A stretch of 10,744 nt of DNA. Source: an uncultured Mycoplasma sp. GTDB lineage: Bacteria; Bacillota_I; Bacilli_A; RF39; UBA660. Within the stretch, counting starts at the first letter, position 1; each line of letters opens with the position of its first letter. Shown in pieces: positions 6,292 through 10,744 of this stretch. The notes beneath the pieces were generated by a model, which worked only from the letters and a program-made list of their open reading frames with translations, ran no database searches and had not been told where the DNA came from. Both the position numbers and the translations under genes were made by a program. Location of the stretch: the NCBI GenBank assembly GCA_905209745.1, contig CAJLUG010000017.1:1-10744 (forward strand), given 5' to 3'.

Positions 6292-7173
6292 ATGAAGCTA
6301 TTTGATAAAATTTGCCAATATTTAAGTGATATCACAACCATTGACGTAACGTATATATCATTAACGCTATCTACAGCCATCGTTATTATTGTTTTTATGT
6401 TTCTAAAAAAATTTGGTAAACATATTATTCAAAGAAAAGTCTATGGTAGAAAAGAATATTTATTAAATCAAACATACCAGATTATTATCAATGTAATAGA
6501 AATTATTTTCTTCTTATTTATCTGGGATGAATATATTCAAAACTTAATGACTCTAATCAGTGTCTTATCGGCAGCCATGACCATAGCCTTACGTGAAATT
6601 ATTCTAAACTTCTTCTGTGGAATCTATATCAAAGTTACAAGACCATTCCAAGTAGAAGATAGAATTCAAATTAAAGATATCAAAGGTGACGTCATGAATA
6701 TTTCCTCTTTAAACTTTGAAGTATTAGAAATCTCAACCAAAGAAGAAAATGGTCAGTCAACTGGAGTAATTGTAACATTTCCAAACTCCATTGTCTTTAC
6801 AGAACCAATAAAAAATATCAATAAAGGATTTAAATATGTCTGGGATGAATTGACAGTAAAAGTAACACTAGACTGTGACTTAACCAAGAATAAGCAAGAA
6901 TTATATAAGATTGTAAATAATATTGAAGTAATAAAAAATATCCCTAAAAAAATGAAAGCCCAAATCAATGATATTAACACTACCAATCGTATCTATTTCA
7001 ATAAATATGATCCTGTAATCTATACCAAAGTAGTAGACGACCACATTGAATTAACAGTAAGATATTTAATGAGTCCCAAACAAGGTCGTTATGTAGAAAG
7101 TATCATTTGGAATAAAATCTTAGAGTGTTATAAAGAAAACAAAATCAATTTATATACAAAAGAAGAAAGTTAA
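6292..7173 (+). CDS. MscS-family small-conductance mechanosensitive channel
   Basis: Membrane channel that opens under membrane tension and releases solutes during osmotic downshock. The 293-residue protein (E. coli MscS has 286) shows three hydrophobic spans: about 20-38, 60-80, and the pore-lining TM3 at 86-112. TM3 is followed directly by the beta-domain signature: GIYIKVTRPFQVEDRIQI (110-127), KGDVMNISS (131-139) and FPNSIVFTEPIKNINKG (163-179). The carboxy-terminal alpha/beta domain completes the cytoplasmic vestibule. TM3 is less Gly/Ala-rich than in E. coli MscS, so gating may differ. The start is supported by AAAGGAGG 6 bases upstream. Transcribed alone from a promoter bracketed by an inverted repeat; its stop codon overlaps that of the convergent glycosyltransferase gene. 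Confidence 0.9.
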   Translation: MKLFDKICQYLSDITTIDVTYISLTLSTAIVIIVFMFLKKFGKHIIQRKVYGRKEYLLNQTYQIIINVIEIIFFLFIWDEYIQNLMTLISVLSAAMTIALREIILNFFCGIYIKVTRPFQVEDRIQIKDIKGDVMNISSLNFEVLEISTKEENGQSTGVIVTFPNSIVFTEPIKNINKGFKYVWDELTVKVTLDCDLTKNKQELYKIVNNIEVIKNIPKKMKAQINDINTTNRIYFNKYDPVIYTKVVDDHIELTVRYLMSPKQGRYVESIIWNKILECYKENKINLYTKEES

Positions 7174-7190
7174 AAGGAACTTTCTTTTTC
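7160..7190. terminator. Bidirectional terminator shared by mscS and the glycosyltransferase gene
   Basis: AAGAAAGTT (7163-7171) pairs with AACTTTCTT (7178-7186) around a 6-base loop, extendable outward by A-T and G-T pairs. Downstream on the plus strand is TTTTTCTTT, and on the minus strand CTTCTTTTG. Both stop codons lie in the hairpin, and it encodes the last residues of both proteins. Confidence 0.8.
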
Positions 7191-8249
7191 TTTAAATAAT
7201 TTACGATTATTAAGTAGCCTGCTATCATTCGGAGTATATTCTAAAGCAATATCGACAAAGTAGACAGCCTGTTCATATCTTCCTAAATAATAAGCACTAA
7301 TCGAAAGTAAATCATAAATCGTATTATTCCAACTAAATGGCTCATTAATATATGTTTTTTCATGTCCTTTAATCTCTAAAGCTCGAAAACATAATTTTTC
7401 TACTTCGCTATACTGTTCTTCTTCATATTCTAATAATGCTTTCTCAACCAAAGCATCTCTTAAATGAGGAGCTTCTAAAAATGCCAAAGAATACCATCGC
7501 CTTGCTTCTTCTAAATTCCCCAAATGCTTATAACATCTAGCAATAAATCGCATAGAAGCAGCTCTTTCATCTTTCCAAACAGCATTTTTTAACGAAAGAT
7601 GTTTTTTTAATGTTTCAATAGACTTTTCCCACATCTCATAATACATATACTCCCTACCTAAGTAATGCATATTACGATCATCTTCTGGATCTTCTTTTAC
7701 AGAAAGTTCTAATAGAGGTAAATAACTACTACGAGATTTTGTAATATCCGGATAATGTCTTAAGATAACATCGGGACAACTAGCGACCACTTCTTCACCA
7801 AAATCATAAGATAATACTTCGTGAACCGGATGCGTCCAACGATATCCAAAACGCTTATGTACCTGATTTAAAAAGAAACTAACGACAGGTTTACCATCCT
7901 GATCAAGACTCCAATGATAAGTATACTGACAACGAGTAGTATCCTCTTGCCAAGCTTTTTCTATTTTTTCTCTCCATCCTGGATCAAAGACTTCATCAAA
8001 ATCAGTACATACACAAATATCAGTATCCTCAGGTACCATTTCTAAAGATTTGTTTCTCGCGACATCAAAACGCCAAGGATCAATAACTTCCACTTTTACA
8101 TGAACACCAGCTTCTTCTAATAAAGAAACTGTTTGATCGGTAGAGCCAGTATCTAATACATAAATTTCATCAGCTTCCTTCATAGAAGCTACCCATTTTG
8201 AGACAAATTTCTCTTCATTTTTACTAATTGCATATACACAAACTTTCAT
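7170..8249 (-). CDS. GT2 (GT-A fold) glycosyltransferase with C-terminal TPR-like repeats
   Basis: Transfers a sugar from a nucleotide sugar to an unknown acceptor, probably in the cytoplasm as there is no signal or membrane span. In the 359-residue protein, residues 1-180 form a GT2 domain: VYAISKNEEKF (5-15), LDTGSTDQT (32-40) and a metal/nucleotide-binding DxD-type motif in DFDE (83-86). Residues about 190-355 are helical and read as TPR-like repeats (for example YLGREYMYYEMWEKSIETL, CYKHLGNLEEARRWYSLAF, AYYLGRYEQAVYFVDIALE). This GT2+TPR architecture is common in Bacillota and in peptide/protein glycosylation enzymes. The start is ATG at 8249 because AAAGGGTG lies 4 bases upstream and the glycosyltransferase homology begins there; the frame stays open upstream to 8486 but crosses the divergent gene. 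A collagen-like Thr-rich protein encoded nearby is a conceivable acceptor. Confidence 0.88.
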   Translation of the reverse strand: MKVCVYAISKNEEKFVSKWVASMKEADEIYVLDTGSTDQTVSLLEEAGVHVKVEVIDPWRFDVARNKSLEMVPEDTDICVCTDFDEVFDPGWREKIEKAWQEDTTRCQYTYHWSLDQDGKPVVSFFLNQVHKRFGYRWTHPVHEVLSYDFGEEVVASCPDVILRHYPDITKSRSSYLPLLELSVKEDPEDDRNMHYLGREYMYYEMWEKSIETLKKHLSLKNAVWKDERAASMRFIARCYKHLGNLEEARRWYSLAFLEAPHLRDALVEKALLEYEEEQYSEVEKLCFRALEIKGHEKTYINEPFSWNNTIYDLLSISAYYLGRYEQAVYFVDIALEYTPNDSRLLNNRKLFKEKESSF

Positions 8250-8253
8250 AAAA

Positions 8254-8263
8254 CACCCTTTCC
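8254..8263 (-). promoter_or_regulatory. Ribosome binding site fixing the glycosyltransferase start
   Basis: On the minus strand GGAAAGGGTG precedes ATG 8249 by four T's. It resembles AAAGGAGGTG with bases missing and decides against the long upstream extension of the frame. Confidence 0.7.
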
Positions 8264-8267
8264 ATGT

Positions 8268-8273
8268 ATTATA
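8268..8273 (-). promoter_or_regulatory. -10 box of the glycosyltransferase gene
   Basis: Minus-strand TATAAT (plus-strand ATTATA) about 20 bases upstream of the ATG. The best -35 is a weak TTTCAT about 18 bases further up. The transcript leader would be short. Confidence 0.55.
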
Positions 8274-8325
8274 TGTAAAGTAGTATGAAAAATGAAAGAA
8301 AAATGTCACTAAGAAATAAAATATA

Positions 8326-8334
8326 TGATATGAT
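8326..8334 (+). promoter_or_regulatory. Extended -10 promoter of the dehydrogenase gene
   Basis: TGATATGAT: TG one base upstream of TATGAT (8329-8334); no convincing -35. A direct repeat CACTAAGAA (8307-8315 and 8337-8345) brackets this box at a 30-base, about three-turn spacing, a possible regulator site. Confidence 0.5.
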
Positions 8335-8360
8335 AGCACTAAGAATAATGGAGGAAGTAT

Positions 8361-9386
8361 ATGAAGGCTGTTGCGATTAAAGATGTAAAAGAGTTTGAAA
8401 TAAAAGAAATACCGGAACCAAGTGTAGATTCCGAAAATGTTGTGATTGATATTAAAAAATGTGGAATTTGTGGGTCTGATATTCACTATTGGGTAGCAGG
8501 AGAACCAATGGGATTAGTCATGGGACACGAGTATTCAGGAGTAGTAACTAGTACTGGTCAAAGAAATGATTTAAAAGTAGGGGATAGAGTAACGGCTCTA
8601 CCAATTTCTCCTTGTGGACATTGTGAAGCTTGCTTATCAGGAAATCCGCAGTACTGTCCTGAAACTTGGAATCACGCTACAGGACTATCTCTAACAAATC
8701 CTGGAGGATTAGCGAAAAAGACCAAAGTTAGACCTGATATGGTATTAAAATTACCAGATAGTGTAAGTGATGAAGAAGGAGCTATGGTAGAACCAACCGC
8801 CGTAGGACTACACGCTATCCATCTTGCAGATATTAAAGTAGGAGATAAAGTATTAGTAATCGGTGGTGGTATCATCGGTTTAGTAAGCGCAATGTTTGCG
8901 AAGATGGAAGGAGCTAGTTACGTTGCTTTATCAGAAACAAATAAAGAACGTGGTAAAAAAGCCGTAAAACTAGGTGTTGCTGATGAATGGTTTGATGCCA
9001 AAGACACAAAAATGGTAGAAAATTTAGTAACAAAAACAAATGGAGGATTTGATGTTGTCATTGAATGTTGTGGAAATTCTCCTGCCGTAGGAACTTCTCT
9101 AATGACAGTAGAACCAGGTGGAACTGTCGTATTAGTAGGAGTATCTCTAGGAACTGTAACGATTCCAACCATTGTAGGTGTAATGAAAGAATTAACCATC
9201 CGAGGTGCGATTGGTTATACCAAAGAAGAATTTCAAACATGTATCGATTTAATGGCTGAGAAAAAAATAGATGTATTAAAATTTATCGATGACATTGTTG
9301 GTTTAAAAGATGTCCAAACTTCTTATGAACGTTTAACGTCAGGAACAGATGACGCAGTAAAGATATTAGTAGATCCAAATAAATAA
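8361..9386 (+). CDS. Zinc-dependent medium-chain alcohol/polyol dehydrogenase
   Basis: NAD(P)-dependent oxidoreductase of the MDR superfamily that interconverts a secondary alcohol or polyol and the ketone. The 341 residues match the family. Catalytic zinc ligands: Cys37 in GICGSDIH (35-42), His56-Glu57 in GHEYSG (55-60) and Glu144 in EPTAVGLH (144-151). The structural zinc lobe is complete: Cys85, Cys88, Cys91 and Cys99. The Rossmann motif is GGGIIG (168-173), and Glu192 at the end of the second strand suggests NAD rather than NADP. Likely relatives are sorbitol/L-iditol, threonine or 2,3-butanediol dehydrogenases; the substrate cannot be settled from sequence alone. GGAGG lies 6 bases before ATG 8361. 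Single gene, divergent from the glycosyltransferase gene and closed by a strong terminator. Confidence 0.93.
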   Translation: MKAVAIKDVKEFEIKEIPEPSVDSENVVIDIKKCGICGSDIHYWVAGEPMGLVMGHEYSGVVTSTGQRNDLKVGDRVTALPISPCGHCEACLSGNPQYCPETWNHATGLSLTNPGGLAKKTKVRPDMVLKLPDSVSDEEGAMVEPTAVGLHAIHLADIKVGDKVLVIGGGIIGLVSAMFAKMEGASYVALSETNKERGKKAVKLGVADEWFDAKDTKMVENLVTKTNGGFDVVIECCGNSPAVGTSLMTVEPGGTVVLVGVSLGTVTIPTIVGVMKELTIRGAIGYTKEEFQTCIDLMAEKKIDVLKFIDDIVGLKDVQTSYERLTSGTDDAVKILVDPNK

Positions 9387-9393
9387 CAAAATA

Positions 9394-9420
9394 AAAAAGT
9401 GCTAACCAATAGCACTTTTT
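9394..9420. terminator. Bidirectional terminator between the dehydrogenase and zinc-ribbon genes
   Basis: AAAAAGTGCTA (9394-9404) pairs exactly with TAGCACTTTTT (9410-9420) around a 5-base loop. The A-tract and T-tract make it work for both convergent genes. Confidence 0.93.
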
Positions 9421-9433
9421 ATGTGGATAATAA

Positions 9434-9787
9434 TTATGAAAGTGTAGAATAAGTACCAACACCAACACCAGCGATGATAACAAATAGAATAACGATAATA
9501 ATTAGTAAGCAAAAATAAGATCTAGCAAAGTTTCTAACATTGATATTAGAAGTACCTCCTAAAGCAAAAATCAAAAGGATAATCCAACCAATGATTGGAA
9601 TAGCAAATAAAATTTCATAACCAAAATATCCCCACATAGAAATAGGCTGGTATTGCATAGGAATGTTTTGCACAGGAAATCCTTGATTGTTTGCTTTTGG
9701 TTCTTCCTCTTTTCTTACCTTCTTTCCACAGTTTAGACAAACATCAGCACCTTCATTAAGTTTTTTACCACAATTTTCACAATACAT
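9434..9787 (-). CDS. Zinc-ribbon membrane protein, two transmembrane helices
   Basis: 117 residues. An N-terminal zinc ribbon of the zinc_ribbon_2 type has CENC (3-6) and CLNC (17-20), each followed by GKK. A Lys/Glu then Gln/Pro-rich linker follows (about 24-50), then two hydrophobic segments (about 56-78 and 91-113) separated by a SNINVRNFARS loop. Proteins of this layout, with a zinc ribbon facing the cytoplasm and a small two-span membrane domain, are frequent and uncharacterised in gut Bacillota. The start is ATG 9787, with GAGGAG 8 bases upstream on the minus strand. It has its own strong promoter and shares a bidirectional terminator with the convergent dehydrogenase gene. No function is assigned. 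Confidence 0.88.
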   Translation of the reverse strand: MYCENCGKKLNEGADVCLNCGKKVRKEEEPKANNQGFPVQNIPMQYQPISMWGYFGYEILFAIPIIGWIILLIFALGGTSNINVRNFARSYFCLLIIIVILFVIIAGVGVGTYSTLS

Positions 9788-9848
9788 ACACTCAACTCCT
9801 CACCAACATTGTAAAAGACAAAATACATAACATATTTTTGTCGCCTCG

Positions 9849-9877
9849 ATTATATCATATAAAATTGGTAGTGTAAA
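9849..9877 (-). promoter_or_regulatory. Strong sigma-A promoter of the zinc-ribbon gene
   Basis: On the minus strand: TTTACA (9877-9872), a 17-base spacer and TATAAT (9854-9849), with TG one base before the -10. This is the best promoter in the window besides that of clpB. It gives a leader of about 55 bases whose first bases can pair weakly (GACAAAA with TTTTGTC, 9842-9836 and 9823-9817). Confidence 0.85.
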
Positions 9878-9891
9878 TAAAAAATCATAAG

Positions 9892-9916
9892 AAAAGTCCT
9901 CAGCACGAGGACTTTT
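9892..9916 (-). terminator. Intrinsic terminator of the collagen-like gene
   Basis: AAAAGTCCTC (9892-9901) pairs exactly with GAGGACTTTT (9907-9916) around a 5-base loop. Read on the minus strand, the stem ends in TTTT and a T-rich stretch follows. It lies 14 bases after the TAG stop. Confidence 0.88.
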
Positions 9917-9929
9917 TCTATGGAAAAAA

Positions 9930-10744
9930 CTATGGTCCAGTAGGTCCGGTAGGTCCAGTGGCACCCGTAGGTCCAGTAGGTCCAGTAGCACCAGATGCTC
10001 CCGTAGGTCCAGTTGCGCCAGATGCTCCAGTAGGTCCAGTAATACTTGGCCCAGTAGCTCCTGTAGGTCCGGTAGGTCCAGTCGCGCCAGATGCTCCTGT
10101 AGGTCCAGTAACACTTGGTCCGGTAGCTCCCGTAGGTCCAGTAGGCCCAGTAACACCAGATGCTCCCGTAGGTCCGGTAGCACCAGATGCTCCAGTAGGT
10201 CCGGTAACACTTGGCCCAATAGCTCCTGTAGGTCCGGTAGGTCCAGTAGCACCAGATGCCCCAGTTGGTCCAGTAACACTTGGCCCAGTAGCTCCCGTAG
10301 GTCCAGTAGGCCCAGTAACACCAGATGCTCCCGTAGGTCCCGTAACACTTGGCCCAGTAGCTCCCGTAGGACCGGTAGGTCCAGTAACACCAGATGCTCC
10401 CGTAGGTCCAGTAGCGCCAGTAACACCAGCAGGACCAGTTGTGCCAGATGCTCCTGTAGGTCCAGTAACACCAGCTACACCTGTAGGTCCTTGAGGAATA
10501 GTTAAGTTAAGTACAAAATTAGGAGAAGTTCCTGTAATATTAGCAGAAGCAGTACTTCCAGGTGCTCCAGTAGAAACCGTACCAATCGTTAAGTTAGGTG
10601 ATGCTCCCGTAGCACCAGTAGCGCCAGTTGCACCAGTAGCGCCAGTCGCCCCAGTCACTCCTGTTGGTCCTGTAGACCCAGTAGGGCCGGTAGGTCCTGA
10701 AACAATAGGCGTTGCAGCCCAACTAGCAGTAGCGGCATCCCACA
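9930..10744 (-). CDS. Collagen-like Gly-X-Y repeat protein, C-terminal part (5' end outside window)
   Basis: The minus-strand frame is open from the window edge to TAG at 9932-9930, so the start and any signal or anchor lie beyond 10744; about 271 residues are visible. The order is: a non-repetitive WDAATASWAATPIVS segment; a Gly-Pro-Thr/Gly-Ala-Thr block; a 38-residue non-collagen insert (SPNLTIG...LNLTIPQG, 10601-10488); then Gly-X-Y triplets, mostly GPT, GAT, GAS and GVT, to the very end. Such proteins form triple-helical stalks on spores (BclA), cell surfaces or phage fibres. The triplets are broken five times by an extra pair in GPSVT or GPSIT. The protein has no C-terminal globular trimerisation domain. 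Thr in the Y position is typical of bacterial collagens and can carry glycans. An internal GTG at 10658 is not the start. Confidence 0.9.
   Translation of the reverse strand, partial: WDAATASWAATPIVSGPTGPTGSTGPTGVTGATGATGATGATGATGASPNLTIGTVSTGAPGSTASANITGTSPNFVLNLTIPQGPTGVAGVTGPTGASGTTGPAGVTGATGPTGASGVTGPTGPTGATGPSVTGPTGASGVTGPTGPTGATGPSVTGPTGASGATGPTGPTGAIGPSVTGPTGASGATGPTGASGVTGPTGPTGATGPSVTGPTGASGATGPTGPTGATGPSITGPTGASGATGPTGASGATGPTGPTGATGPTGPTGP
10040..10411 (-). repeat. Tandem 69-base (23-residue) super-repeats in the collagen-like gene
   Basis: The break motif GPSVT/GPSIT recurs with its equivalent base at 10040, 10109, 10205, 10274 and 10343, that is at spacings of 69, 96, 69 and 69 bases. 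The 96-base unit is the 69-base unit plus nine residues of three extra triplets. Copies differ by scattered, mostly silent third-base changes, so they are not freshly duplicated. Confidence 0.9.
10488..10601 (-). other. Non-collagen insert module in the collagen-like protein
   Basis: 38 residues from SPNLTIGTVSTG to LNLTIPQG between two collagen blocks. The pattern (Ile-Gly-x-Val, a Ser/Ala-rich middle, then Leu-Asn-Leu-x-Ile-Pro-x-Gly leading back into Gly-X-Y) is one I recognise from Bacillota and phage collagen-like fibre proteins, where a short beta-rich segment joins collagen stretches. Its role here is inferred. Confidence 0.6.

Noticed and set aside
8250..8486. An upstream extension of the glycosyltransferase frame by 79 residues
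   Set aside because: It crosses the promoter region and start of the divergent dehydrogenase gene, is rich in Phe/Tyr as expected of translated AT-rich noncoding DNA, and the family homology begins at ATG 8249 with a ribosome binding site.
9817..9842. A riboswitch in the zinc-ribbon gene leader
   Set aside because: The leader is about 55 bases with only one weak AT-rich hairpin and no conserved aptamer features.
10040..10411. CRISPR-like periodic repeats
   Set aside because: The spacing is a multiple of three, the repeats are contiguous and translate to Gly-X-Y triplets, and there are no unique spacers.
9800..10471. A second minus-strand frame rich in Leu/Asp through the collagen repeats
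   Set aside because: It is the +1 shadow of the repeat; it runs over the collagen gene's terminator and the zinc-ribbon gene's promoter.
9958..10494. A plus-strand open frame of Pro-Val-Gly-Pro repeats opposite the collagen-like gene
   Set aside because: It is the mirror of the repetitive minus-strand codons. It has no ribosome binding site or promoter, whereas the minus-strand frame gives Gly-X-Y triplets, a terminator and a recognisable insert module.
1..10744. Mycoplasma genetic code (TGA = Trp)
   Set aside because: All long genes use TGG for Trp and end at TAA or TAG with intact families; no in-frame TGA was needed to complete any gene.

Overview
The window is AT-rich and tightly packed. 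It uses the standard code (TGG for Trp, no in-frame TGA) and strong GGAGG-type ribosome binding sites. Many promoters are extended -10 (TGnTATAAT-like), and U-tailed hairpins follow most transcription units. A ClpB that lacks its N-terminal domain and sits behind a CIRCE operator, MscS- and S66-type proteins, and a bacterial collagen-like protein together suggest a low-GC Bacillota/Mycoplasmatota-like bacterium, perhaps a gut-type uncultured lineage. This placement is inferred from content only. No mobile element, RNA gene or CRISPR array was seen, and no gap between genes exceeds about 160 bases.

Layout, plus strand first. (1) The 3' part of a calcineurin-like metallophosphoesterase gene (2-766). 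(2) clpB (928-3045), preceded by a sigma-A promoter embedded in a CIRCE element (HrcA operator). (3) folD (3116-4024), a divergent methylene-THF dehydrogenase/cyclohydrolase with its own promoter and terminator. (4) A three-gene operon (4098-6169): a membrane protein with an acidic extracytoplasmic domain, an S66-family LD-carboxypeptidase-like protein started at an overlapping GTG, and an 80-residue acidic protein. (5) An MscS-type channel gene (6292-7173) whose promoter is flanked by a perfect 10-bp inverted repeat.

On the minus strand, a GT2 glycosyltransferase with a C-terminal TPR-like region (7170-8249) converges on mscS; their stop codons overlap inside a shared hairpin. It diverges from a zinc-dependent medium-chain dehydrogenase (8361-9386, plus). 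That gene converges, across a bidirectional terminator, on a zinc-ribbon membrane protein (9434-9787, minus). The window ends inside a collagen-like Gly-X-Y repeat protein (9930 to beyond 10744, minus).

Most genes are single transcription units and do not form one pathway. The operon at 4098-6169 looks like an envelope/peptidoglycan-related unit of unknown purpose. The glycosyltransferase and the Thr-rich collagen-like protein could be functionally linked, as surface collagen-like proteins are often glycosylated, but the sequence does not prove this. Points most worth a second look: the CIRCE-controlled N-domain-less ClpB, a 28-bp near-perfect palindrome inside folD, the inverted repeat around the mscS promoter, the uncharacterised three-gene operon, and the regularly interrupted 23-residue super-repeats of the collagen-like protein.
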